A DNA stretch of 64,000 nucleotides from Symbiodinium sp. CCMP2592. Lineage: Eukaryota > Sar > Dinophyceae > Suessiales > Symbiodiniaceae. Below the pieces are notes generated by a model, which searched no databases, was not told where the DNA came from, and saw only the letters and a list, made by a program, of their open reading frames with translations. Shown piece by piece: positions 34,569 to 46,300 of the stretch; within the stretch, counting starts at the first letter, position 1; each line of letters begins with the position of its first letter. Position numbers and translations under genes: made by a program. The stretch lies in NCBI GenBank assembly GCA_905221615.1, contig CAJNDT010002002.1:558001-622000 (forward strand), in the 5' to 3' direction.

Positions 34569-34911
34569 ACGAAGCAAAACCTTCAATGCTCCAGAAACCC
34601 TGCACCGTGCAGCACTAACTATATAACCCTTCAAAGCTGTAGGCCCTAAACTCTTCGAAGCCCGAAGCCCTGAAACCCTGAAAACGCCTTCTCTGCCCTG
34701 AGCCAGACAGGCCCCTCTAAAAACGGAGCTTACTAGTATAATATATTATCGTATAGTGGATTAGAACAGAATAGAACAGAAGAATGCAGCGTACAACATG
34801 ATATAATATGACATAGCAGAACAGAATGTAACCAACTAGAATACAATAGAACAGAAGAGCATATACTAGAGCAGAATGTCATCGTATATATCAGGACAGA
34901 CTATAATATAC

Positions 34912-35117
34912 CTGGAGGGTCATGGGACTTAGTAAGTAAATGTAAGGTTATAAGTACCCTAATTGGGGTTATAAGTATAATTACCCTAATAATAGCCCTA
35001 GTTTCTAATTCCAATGATCCTTTAAACCCCAACCCCCCCATAGATCCCTTATAGATCCCTTTAAAGAACCCTTTAAGGAGCCCTCTATAAGTTACTAAGT
35101 CCCATGATCCTGTAAGC
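34912..35117. mobile_element. Family D element, duplicated right end
   Basis: Same plan as 27300-27503: one left end and two right ends, with CCCCATAGATCCC filler. Confidence 0.75.
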
Positions 35118-35239
35118 AATATGAAAGCTGCTCTAAAGGCGCCTGGCGCGTGTCCCGATACAGCGGGTGCCTGGGTGGCACTTGAAACCGCTCGTTGAAG
35201 TTGTTTCATAAGGCGCCTTCAGGTCTCAGGCATCGGGCA

Positions 35240-35242
35240 TAA

Positions 35243-35297
<55 letters not shown>
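35240..35297. repeat. (AT)n microsatellite
   Basis: Pure AT apart from one TGTA interruption. Self-complementary. Confidence 0.95.
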
Positions 35298-35300
<3 letters not shown>

Positions 35301-35433
35301 CGGAAGGGTTCGAGATCTGTACCTAGATCCAGATCTGGTATAGATCATACGATGCATTTCTTCTCTTTGCTTCTGCATAACCGAGCTACAGGAGTCAGGA
35401 TTTTGGATTTTGGGTCTACCCTCAGGGCCCAAG

Positions 35434-35545
35434 TACCTCGAGGCTCATACCCTACCCCTTTTTTTGGGCGCCTACTTTTTAAGATAACAGATCCTCACCT
35501 TAAAGCTAGGTATCATAAAAAGGGGTAGGGTATGAGCCTTTAGGT
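35434..35545. mobile_element. MITE family S copy 3
   Basis: AGGCTCATACCCTACCCCTT pairs with AAGGGGTAGGGTATGAGCCT. Confidence 0.9.
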
Positions 35546-35834
35546 ACCCTAATAGCGGATTTCGAGGCGCGCTCAAAGCCAGCCAGACGAGAGTCAGACT
35601 GGAGCTAAACTCTAAGCCCGGTTTAGAGTTGTCTTTCTTGAGGGCTTAGGGTTTGGGGTTTAGGGTTTAGGGTTTGGGGTGTAGGGTTTAGGGGTTTAGG
35701 GCTTACGGTTTAGAGTTTAGGGTTGCAACCCAGTTGAGACCTCCACACCTGCCTCTTGGTTACTTGGACCGATGGTATAGTATCGGGAAAGGGGCCTTGA
35801 GGGTAAGGGTTCCTTTCAGGAGGGATCTATAAGG

Positions 35835-35885
35835 GTTGGTTTAGGGTTTAGGGTTTAGGGTTTAGGGTTTAGGGTTTAGGGGTTT
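35835..35885. repeat. TTTAGGG array
   Basis: Several perfect TTTAGGG units. A diverged tract lies at 35640-35725. Confidence 0.9.
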
Positions 35886-35994
35886 GGGTGTTTGGGAGTT
35901 TAGGGACTCGTAGGGAATGGCTTTCTACGGGTTTAGATGGCTACGTTCGGTTTGGAGTTTCGCACACGTCCAAGACCGGGTATGGAGTTGTTCA

Positions 35995-36106
35995 CTAGGA
36001 TGCCCAGTACTACCCTTATTTCCGTTTTGCAGTCCTAGGTTCCTTATAAAGTTACCTAATACCAAAAAGGGAGCCCTTCTTATTCCTAGGTTACTGGGCA
36101 TCCTAG
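35995..36106. mobile_element. MITE family B copy 3
   Basis: Intact ends CTAGGATGCCCAG/CTGGGCATCCTAG. Confidence 0.9.
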
Positions 36107-36602
36107 TTTAGGGCTTAGGGTTTAGGTTTTGCAACCCCCAAGGCCTGCAAAGCCCTAAACCCTAAACCCTTCGCACAATTCCAAGGCCCGGTTGCAAACC
36201 CCCGGAAGCCTGCACAGCCTCGATGACTGACCACCCAGACTGACCAATCCTTGACATAGGGAAATATGGCGTGCATCCCCTTTTCCAGCCCTCTCTAGGC
36301 GACCTTAACCTACCGAAACCTATTTCTGGTAGGATCTTAGGCCCTGTCCAAAACGAGTAGGTTTTCTGGGTTGTGCTTTCGGATAATTTTAATTTCCTTT
36401 AATTATTTCCTTATAAAGGGAACCTATTCATAAACAATTTTCAGGGTTTAAAGCACAACCCAGTTTTGGTATTGTAGGGAAGGGCATACTTATTCCAGAT
36501 GTCGTGGGCGTGCTCGGCCCAAGAATCCCTGGGCCAATCCGGCAAAGAACAAGTCCAAAAACCTACCCCAAAAGTCCAAGTAGTCCTTCTGGTACCCAAA
36601 AA

Positions 36603-37191
36603 GGACGGCGGACAAGGCGGCCAACAAGGCTCAGCTGTGCAGCTTGAAGGGCCAGATTCGGGCCAAGCTGGAGGAGGCCGAGAAAGCTGAAAGCAGCAGG
36701 CTGGCAAAAATCGTGGCCATTCAGATGCGAGACCTGCGATCAGCTCAGGCCAGAGGATGCCGCATCACTCCACCTATAAAGGAGAGAAGCAGCCGCAAGG
36801 CCAGGGCAAGAAGCGCACCGCTTTTGGCGCATACACAGGGGAGAGCGCAGGGCTTGGTTTAGGTTCGGGCTCTAGGGGAACACCAGAACCTAAGGTAGGC
36901 CCCGGTGTAGAATGCAAAAAGAAGCCCCAACCACCGAGACTTAGCGCACAACCTGTAGGATCAGGGCCTCCACAGGAACTTGAACCGAACCCGGTCAAGC
37001 TTGAAAAGAAGCCTAAGGAAGACCCTGATGACCCAGGTTGGTTGAGGGTTCCCCTAGGTGCAAGGACCAGGGATGGATTGAGAGGTAGGCCCTTACCTCC
37101 GAAGCCACTTCAACCGAAAAATCCGAAGGCTAAGAAACAAAGGAAACGTTGGGCATCATGGTCTAGCTCAGGATCAGACCCGGCTCCTTAG
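36603..37191 (+). CDS. Lys/Glu-rich then Pro/Lys-rich coding remnant
   Basis: From 36603 one frame reads KGQIRAKLEEAEKAESSRLA, a charged helix. From 36757 a second frame of 144 codons is Gly/Pro/Lys-rich and ends KKQRKRWASWSSSGS with a TAG at 37191. The two overlap in different frames, so either an intron joins them or the locus is frameshifted. The minus strand at 36480-36600 also has open frames. Possibly a retroelement Gag tail or the 5' part of the kinase locus. Function unknown. Confidence 0.4.
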
Positions 37192-37378
37192 CAGTACTTT
37201 CCGGAACCCTGACGCTTTAGAAAAGTATTCTAACCCGCTACAACCTGTTTAACTGAAGAAAAGCCCTTCAACGGAACCCTAATGCCCTAATTAAACCCCA
37301 AGCCGCGAACCACAAATCCTAAACCTTCAACCCCTATAATTCCCGAGACAAACCCCGAAAGCCCCAAGGTGACGATTC

Positions 37379-37431
37379 GGCAGCTCCAGGAACGCAGCAG
37401 CCTTGTGAGACTTGGCTGACGTCCCACATTT
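37379..37431 (+). CDS. Possible upstream exon of the BCKDK-like gene
   Basis: Open stretch VTIRQLQERSSLVRLG after CCAAG, ending at a TGA. The TIRQL pattern recalls the SLRQL segment before the first kinase helix, but phase to 38277 could not be made to fit. Confidence 0.3.
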
Positions 37432-37634
37432 TGTTTTTTTTTGTTGTGGGTGTAGGGGTTAAGGATTAAGGGTTCAGGATTTAGGGGTTTAGGGGTTGGG
37501 AGTTTAATTGGAGGGTGTAGGGTTCAGGGGTTTATGGTTTTGGGATTTAGAGTTAAGGGTTTGGGGTTTGGTGTATACGTCGGGCTTAGACAGTGTCGGA
37601 TATTGGGGCTTAAGGGCTCCAGGGTTCTCATTGG

Positions 37635-37753
37635 CTAGGATGCCCAGTAGTACCCTTATTCCCTTTTTGTAGTCCTAGGTTCCTTTTAAATTTTAAAGTT
37701 ACCCGATACCAACAAGAGAGGCCTTTTTATTCTTAGGTTACTGGGTATCCTAG
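37635..37753. mobile_element. MITE family B copy 4
   Basis: Intact 5' end. The 3' end reads GGTATCCTAG. Confidence 0.88.
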
Positions 37754-37929
37754 ATAGTAAGCGTTTCACAACAACCTGAAGCAGCAACAAAAACGGAAAA
37801 CAACCCCAGCACAGAAGCGCACAACAGCCCATTATAAAACACGCACAACATTGTGGTTTAGGGTTTTAGGGTTAAGCACTACCCTAAAGCTCCTGGACCC
37901 TTCGAGTTGTGTTTGTTTGGAGCCTCTGG

Positions 37930-38275
37930 GTAAACCCTAAACATCCCTTACCCCTTAACCCTAAGCCCCTAATTCCCCCTTAACCCTAAACCCCCAAAAC
38001 CCTAAACCCCTAACCCCCTAAACCCTAAACATCCCTAAACCCCAAACCCCTGGAACATTGACGACATGAACCCGGGGACCATGAAGCACGGAAGGGCCAA
38101 ACCCTAAACCCCAACCCCCAAACCCTAAACCCCCAGCCCTAAACCCTAAACCTTAAACCCTAAACCCTAAACCCCAAGCCCTAAACCCCCAAACCCTAAA
38201 CCCCAAGCCTTAAACCCTAAACCTCAAACCCTAAACCCCAAGCCCTAAACCCCAAGCCTTAAACCCTAAACCCTA
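37930..38275. repeat. Telomere-like array before the kinase exon
   Basis: Diverged CCCTAAAC units run directly into the acceptor CCCTAG of the exon at 38277, so the repeat sequence itself supplies the splice site. Confidence 0.9.
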
Positions 38276-38276
38276 G

Positions 38277-38345
38277 GACGGAAGGGCAGCACATCCAGCA
38301 TGCCCAGTGGATCCAAGAGGAGATGCCCGTGCGCCTGGCGCACAG
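38277..38345 (+). CDS. BCKDK: BCKDK-like exon: EEMPVRLAHR helix
   Basis: Encodes EGQHIQHAQWIQEEMPVRLA, the E-L/M-P-(I/V)-R-(L/I)-A-H-R signature of the family. Acceptor CCCTAG, donor GCACGG, phase 2. Confidence 0.85.
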
Positions 38346-40297
38346 GCACGGTGGCTTTTGAGGGTTTAGGGTTTTTAGGGTTTAGTGTTTTAGGGTTTAG
38401 GGTTTTAGGGTTTAGGATTTAGGGTGTAGCGTTTTGGGTGAAAGGAGTGATACGGTTTCGTACGTTTTAAGGGTTTGGGGGTTCTTAACCACAGCTTTAT
38501 ACCATGGTGGCGCATGTTTGTCTAGGCCTTGAGAGGTGTAGGGTTGAACACAGCTTTCAAACACTAGAATACACACCCTATGAGCCCCACAAGCTTTGGG
38601 CATGACTGGCGTTTTGGAAGGTTGTGGCGAACCCAACTCAGCAACACCTAGAGCCCCAAACCTGCATTCCTACTCTTGGCAAAACCCTCCCAGACAAAAG
38701 TCAGACACACGCACACACACACACAGAGGCTGCCACAATCCTGCTCTGGGCACTCACTTGGGAGGATTCCATCAGCCCGCCAAAAGTCTTCAGACCCACT
38801 AGAGATCACTGGGATCCAAATATAGGGGCATTAATTATTTATTACGTTTCTTATTATGAGTATAGTATAATGAGCCGCAAAACCCCATTCTAGTTGTTAA
38901 GGGGTCCCCTATACTTAATCCCCCAGACCCTAAACGTTAAGCCCCTAACGACCCTTTACCCCAAACCTCTTCACACCATAAACCCTAAAGCGCTAGAATC
39001 CCTTCAAGGATGATGTCTCCGAGGCCCAAAACCGCACTCTTTAGGGTTTAGGGTTGAGCTTAGGTGGGTCCGTACCCTAAGGGTCCAAAGGACCCAATAG
39101 GGTACTTAGTTTTCGGATAACAGTCATGTAGGTTACTATTTAGGAGGTTATATGATTATTAGGTACTTGGACCCTTATGGGCATAATGTAGAACTCCTAT
39201 GACAGATCCCCGGTCGAATCTGCAAAGGAGCCACCTTGTCCACTTGTTCAGGGCAGTTGTAGATCCCTGATAGACCCCTTGAGGGTAGCCGTTAAAGGAA
39301 CCGAACCCCCATTATAGATTTCTTCTAGACCCCTTTAAATAAAGAGACCCCGTTGCTATTGCTAAGGCCCCGATGGCCCATATGTCAGGACTAAACCCTA
39401 AACTTAAAAAACCCTAAAGGCCCCTATGTTCGGATATTCCTAAACCCTACACCTTAAACCCCAAAAGCAAGCACCCCAAAGGCAGTTTAGGGTTTAGGGT
39501 TTTAGGGTTTAGGCTTTAGAGGCCCTAAAGGACCCCATGTTCTGATAATACTAAACCCTAAACCTTAAACCCTAAAACAAGCACCCTAATAAGGCCCCTA
39601 TGTTCTGAGATCATCTCGGCAGGCTCTCAGACTTTTTCGACCTGCCCTTCGTGGTGATCTGCAATGCGCGATTCCACGAGGCACAGCTTTGCTTAGGGTT
39701 CGACCCAAAAACCCAGACCCTAAACAACTCGGATTCTAGATTAAACCCAAGACCCTATGTAGGGTTTTGAGGTTTTGGGGTTATTAGGGCTGGGGTTTAG
39801 GGTTGTATAAGGGTCCAATGAGGGATCTTTGAGGGTTCTATCAGCGTTCTGTCGGTGTTCTATGAGGGTTTGGGGTTTGGTATTTATAGAGCTTGGGGTA
39901 AGGGTGTCAGGTTTGTGGCTTAAGGGCCGTCGGGTTTTCGGTTTTGGCTTATGCGGGAGGGCTTTGGGGGTGTTGGGGTCGGTTTCAAAAGCCGTGTCGG
40001 GAGGGCACCGACTAACCAAACAGAACTAGGATGCCCAGTAGTACCCTTATTCCCTTTTTGTAGTCCTAGGTTCCTTATAAAGTTACCCAATACCAAAAAG
40101 AGAGGCCTTTTCATTCTTAGGTTACTGGGTATCCTAGAGAACCTAGCCACAACAAACGAAAGCCCCAAGTGGCAAAAACTCAATTCTATCGGCAAGTCTG
40201 CATTCGTACGAGTGGATCTCCTAAATACCCAAACCCTGCTCACCTATAGCCCTGAAGTGCTGAAGCCTACCCCCCAAGGCCCTAACCTGCATGTATG

Positions 40298-40330
<33 letters not shown>

Positions 40331-43300
40331 CATACATACGTACATACATACATACATACATAACACGGCCATCTTTCATAGGCAACGCAACAAACCCTAG
40401 CTACACCTTTTTGAAGGGTGCCGAGTTTCATGGTTAGGGTCTCTTGGCTAGAAAACCAGGTACGCTAAACCCATAAAGGTAAGCACTAAACCCCAAGCAG
40501 GTCTTTCGGCTCTTCCTCCATGCTTTCGAGACCCTCGTGGAAACACCACCTGCCACTTGGGGCAGCATTATCCGGGCTTCAACAGATAGAATCAGCAAAT
40601 TAGGGCCGTTAAGGCATAGGCTTTAGAGTGGCATTGGGACTCCTTGTCAGGGCCTCAGCAGATAGACTTTAGAGTGGTTAGGGTTTAGACCCCTCAGGGT
40701 CCAATTGCCCAAAAAGCCCGGTTTCAGAGTCCAAAAACCATTCAGAGTATGGATTTTGGGAACTTGAAACCCTACTATTTGGCTACTTCGGTTGACGATA
40801 TAAACCCTGCATGACCCATAATAAGGAATATGCAATAATTCCCATAGTTTAGGCTCCTTAAGGTAATGCAGGACTTATATCATCAACCGTTGGACCGTTT
40901 CGGAGGGCCCAATTCTGCTGGACGCATGAAGCTCCGATCTCCTCCCTGGACTGCTGCTGCGGCAGCGTGCACAGAATTCGTTGACCCTAAGGATCCTTGT
41001 GCCCAAATGGGTAGTTGTCAAAATTCTGATCCCTTTTTGGGTACCCTGAATATAAGGTGCCGTAGTATATGAAGGACCCGAAAAGGGACCATAATTTTGA
41101 CAAGTACCCAAAGATTATAGCCGAAATAAAGTATATACTATATGAGTACATGGACCCCACAGGTAGTCTCCATTGTAGGTCCTCTTTGGGTTTAGCCAGT
41201 TTTACATTTAGAACCCCATAATCGAGGGAACGCTTATCAGGAGCTCCTTGAAGATTGTAGGTTATCAAAATCCTAAGCCCTAGACCCTAAACCCTGAAAA
41301 GTCACTACACATCTAAAATTCCCTAAGCCCTAAATCCCACACCATAGGCCCTAAACCCGAGCCTGAGCGGTTGGGCTTGCCCGTCTCTTGAAGAAGTATT
41401 CCTTCATCGTCCCTAATGTAGGAACCGGATTAAGAAACCGTGGGCCTTTAACCCAAAATAGTAGGATTCATATAAGGAAACCTAATATTTGAAGGGCCCA
41501 AGGTTTCATAATCAGGTTCCGACATTACCGGCTTGCAGTGACATGCCCCAGAAACAAATTTGAACGATCCAGGCTCCTAGGCCAAACTTGAACCCAAAAT
41601 GCCAAACCCTAACCCTAATCCCCATGACCCCTATAACCTTTAGATCCTAAACCTTGATCCCTAAACCCTAATCCCTATAACCCCTATAACCCCTAAACCC
41701 TAATCCCTAAACCCAAATGCCTAAACTCCAATTTCTAAACCTTAATCCCTATAACTCCTAAACTCTAATTCCTGAACCCTGAACCCTAAACCCTATTCCC
41801 TGAATCCTAGACGCTAGACCCTCAAGACCAGGATAAATAGAATTTGTCTAGCATGCCAGCCTGGCCAAGCCCAGCACCCCCACACCGCCGACCCCGCCCC
41901 CACTCCGCAGCCCCAGCAGCGCCAATTCGTCAAAAAGCACAAAAAAGTTCGGTCTTTGCCCCGAACTGCATCTTCATGATAGTTTCGAATTGTCATTAAA
42001 CTCGTTCGAGGAGTTCCCAGCCCAACTCCAAGCCCTCACAAGTCCCCTCCCCAGCCCCCCAAGCCCAGCTCCCCGAGCCCCCAATTCGGTTGAGCCCTAG
42101 CGCGCCCAACCCAGCAGGCCAGCCCAGCCCGCCAGCCCTGTCAAACCAAAAAACTTTCGTTCAACACCCTGCAGTCCCAGCCCAGTCACAAGCGCCCAGC
42201 CTGAGCCCAGCTAGCCTAAGCCACAGCATCCCAAAATCAAAACTGAAAAGCAAAACAAAAACTAGTTGTGATCGGGAATCTTCTTCTTGTGAAGGACACC
42301 CACCCGGAATCCCTTGTCCATCTGTGTTGGCCTTCCGGAGCAAAAGCAAAAGGGAAAACTAGTTTTGCGTCTTGACACACACACACACACACATCTTCGA
42401 AGGATTCCCGACCAAACCCTCTACAGTGTCTATAAACCCTCCAATCTTAAGCCCTCAAAGCGTTCACCCTCGGAGCTGACCCCCAAAGCGTCAGCCCCCT
42501 TATATAGGGCCTGACGAATTCGAGACAGAACGCCTTTGAAGTCTTCATATACATTTACGAGATATACATATATATATACACACACATATACATCTACATA
42601 TATGATATATATATATATATATATGTACATTTTATTATCGGGTTTAGGGTTGAGGGTTTATAGCATAACTTACCCCCTTCCACCAAACGGTTCTTTCAAA
42701 TCATTAAGGTCTTTATGTCAAATCATTGGGGCCCTTATACTATTCCCAAGCCTAAGTCTCTAAGTCCTCATCGTCAGACTGACAGGAAACAAGTCGAACT
42801 ATAGCTATAACTCAAAGTACGGGGACGTATTACCGCACTGAAGGGCTTCAAAACCTGTACTACTAGGGTGTGGGGGCATAGTCCAGTCCATTTGTGTAGT
42901 GACTACAAGATTGTCTCGAGCCCTGAGCCCTGAACGAAGCCCTCCTTTCTTGCTTGGAGGTTCATGGGTAGTTATAGGTAGAGTTATAAGTCCCCTAATA
43001 TGGCTTATAGTTATAGTTTTCCTACTTATAACCCCACTTATAACTACCCACGAACCTCCAAGTAAGCCGCGAATGCGTAAACCTCAACCAACGCCCCCGA
43101 GTGCACCTCAATCCGAAAACGGCGAAGCCGGAGACCTGGGGTTTAGGGTTTAGGGTTTGGGGTTTAGAGGTTTAGGGTTTAGGGTTTAGGGTCGACCGTA
43201 AACCACCATTGGTCCTCATAGACCTAGTATATAGTAGAGTAGGCAACCTTTAACCATTTTTTTCGGTAGTATAGCCCCTATATAATCCCTATATAACCAA

Positions 43301-46300
43301 AACGGTTAACCTTTAGTTCCCCATGATACCCGACAAGTAGGTCATAGAAGTTTACTGCGACATGTCCCACAAACCATATTCCAATCGTTCAGAGCGTGAC
43401 CAACGAGCTGATATCCTAAACACCCGAAGACCCTTAAGCCAAAACACAAATCCTGCACCCAAATTCCCAACCCCCAAGCCCAACACCCTAAACCCGAAGT
43501 CCTAAAGTTTTAAACCCAAAATCCTAAACCCAACTTCTAAACCCAAAAGCTTGAACACAAAGCGCTGAATGAATGCCAAGACAGGTCCAGGACTCCAAGG
43601 ATGTGGAGAACTTCGCTAACGTGCTGAGAGAACTTGTTCGAGGCTGGCGGGCGTTTGGGTTTACCGAAAGAGTCCAAGATGTCCTTGTGTATGGTTTTGG
43701 ATACCAATAATCGTCCTGAGGTCCTATGACAGGGAGTACCGAGACCCTCTGGCTTAGAATCTAGAGTTTGGGTGTTTTTAGGGGTTTAGGGGTAAGGGCT
43801 TAGGGTTCCGGGTGTAGAGTTTGCGGGTTTGGGGGTGTTAGGGGTTTACGGTGTAGAGCGAAGCCCAGAAAGTTGGAACATGGGTTTAAGATGATTCGTG
43901 CTAGGATCCCTTATACCTTACCTTAAGAGCATTAGGATTTTGATGTTCCGACTTTCTGGCTTCTACTATAGAGTGTGATTTTTTGGTGCTTTCGGGGTTA
44001 GGGCATTTGGGTTTAGGGTTTGGGGGCTTTAGGGGTTTAGGGATTTGGAGGTTTTTGGGGTTTAGGCTTTAGGGTATGTATATATGGCATCCTAAAAGGC
44101 TTCTAGAAGGGTTTACGGGTAGAGTCGAGTTGATATCGGTGATTTGGGGCGCTATCGGGCTTTCGATCGGATCTTTACAGGATTTCAATTAGTTCTGCTT
44201 CAGGTCTAAGGATGTTGTGTGTATGTGGTCTTCGTAGGGCGATTGGTGAGAGTATATCTGGGGTCTTGCCGGCTTGCGGGTGTTTTAGAGGTATAGGGTT
44301 CAAGGTTGGGAGTTTAAGGTTGAGTTTCACGGCCTTAGTAGGGTTTTAATGGCAAGACGAGCCACACGATAAGAACTTTCTTCACGTAGCAGTGCGGGTT
44401 TCCGACACTTTTCAGGCCGTTGGGCGGAGGGTTTGGTAGTAAGTGTTTTGAATATCTACGGATCACAGTTACGGTATACTGTATCCCCAAACCTTGTTCT
44501 AATTATTCAGGCTGCGACATTAAAGAAGTTTGAATCTTTGGTCATCTCCTCCACAGCAGCCTCCATGCAGGCACCACAGCTTGGCAACCCGCGAACCCCC
44601 AGCCCCGAACAATAGCCCCGACCTGAGGGCTACGAGGTACTTGGGCCATCAAGAGTACTACGGTTGATGGTATAAATCCTGCATGACACATAATAAGGAA
44701 TATACCATAATTCCCATAGTTTAGGGTCCTTAAGGTAATGCAGGATTTATATCATCAACCGTAGGATGCCCAGTAGTAGTACCCTTATTCCCTTTTTGTA
44801 GTCCTGGGTTCCTTATAACGATACCCAATACCAAACAAAGGAGCCCTTTTTATTCCTAGGTTGCTGGGCATCCCAGAGTATCTTGCAGGCTCACAACCTG
44901 AACCTCCGCATCCCGAAGTCCTGAACCCTCGAGGTTTCGGGTTGGGTGGTATGGGTTTAGGGTGTTAGGGCTTTAGGGGTTTAGGGTTTAGGGTTTAGGG
45001 GTTTAGGGTTTAGGGGTTTAGGGTTTAGGGTTGTAGCCCTCACAGTCAAAACAACCTTGAACGGATCCAACTACCCTGCATGTCTAAATAGGCGCCCGCA
45101 CTCTCTGAAGTTCCGAAAGCGCAGGCCATGACCACACCATTCACATGCTGCAGGCTGGTACTCTAGCTGCTTAAATGACTACCTATACTATTTTGGTGGG
45201 TTCCTTAATATAACTATAGTAGAATGGGCCCCAAAATGCTAGGTATTCTAATTATTGAGACCCTAAGCCCCTAAACCCCAAACCTTAAATTAAGGCCCCT
45301 TTATTACCGTTTCTTCTGTAGCTCCTGCGAATGCAGAGTCCTACAGAACCCTGGAGACCCAAGCCCGAACTAACGAAGCCCTACACTCCACAGTTTAGGG
45401 TTTAGGGGGTTTAGGGTTTAAGGATAGGGGTGTAGGGGTTTAGGGTTTAGGGGCTACATTCTGGTGCATCTATGACAACAGTATGTAATCAGCACTAGAG
45501 CCGCAAGTGCACCTGGAACCTTGTAAACCCTAATTAAACTCCTAAACTTTGATTGACGTGTAGCACACTTGTGTGCGAAATGACAGCTCTCAGCTTCTCA
45601 TGTTCAGTCGATCGACGTCGTGGGATCTGATTCTGCATGTATTACTGCATAAACCTTCGCCATTTGGCAGACGACTTGCTTGAGAGAAACTTTCTTTCCA
45701 ACCCACCCCCACCTAATTTATTAAGGTCGGATTAAAGGGGGAAGACAGGGCTTGCAACGGCGTGTGCCAAAGGCAAGGATGCCAGCAGTACCCCGGCATC
45801 CCGCAGTCAGTCAGACCATATACAGTCAGACCAGACCATCCGCAGTGCCATGTCGCCGGCGAATGCTAGCGTTACAGGCCCCTGCAGCAGCGCTTTCAAC
45901 TATGTCTGGGCTGCGCGACGAGTATTGCAGGTTTTACTCCGTGATACCGTATCCCTGCAGCCCATTGTTGAAAATGCGGGATCAATGCAATGCATCCGCC
46001 ATGTTATCCCATCCGCCGCCACCAGGAGTCTGGGCAGAGATGGCAGGCAGTCCTCAGTCAGACCATCCTCACAAGATTCCTCAGATCACCACTCAGCTAG
46101 TTTCCTAAGAACAGGCCAGTCGTTGTCCGACAAGGAGGCAGTTCCAGCAAGGACATGGAGACGCTGGTCTTTGCATCTGGACAGAGAAGAGACACCATCA
46201 GAGACATCCGGCCCGCGCCGAGCCCCGGGGTTCGGGGGTTTTGTACACTTAGGGTTTAGGGTTTAGGAGTGTGTTTGAAATCCGTCTGACTTGTTCAGTT

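Larger units (their letters stand above)
30746..36600. other. Gene-poor MITE region
   Basis: Palindromic elements, including a nested hairpin at 33556-33935, an AT dinucleotide tract, and short unassigned open blocks near 33096 and 35123. Confidence 0.6.

Noticed and set aside
41840-42360. Pro/Ser/Lys-rich open frames near 42 kb
   Set aside because: Low-complexity CCCAGC-type repeats produce these frames. No domain or splice context supports a gene.
43585-43710. A stand-alone 42-codon gene ending YGFGYQ
   Set aside because: Only the first 58 bases match the kinase. The rest follows a GC donor and is best read as intron.
44511-44615. Open frame AATLKKFESLVISSTAASMQ as a kinase exon
   Set aside because: It lies between kinase exons that already join in phase, and its 5' part overlaps a decayed family-K right end.
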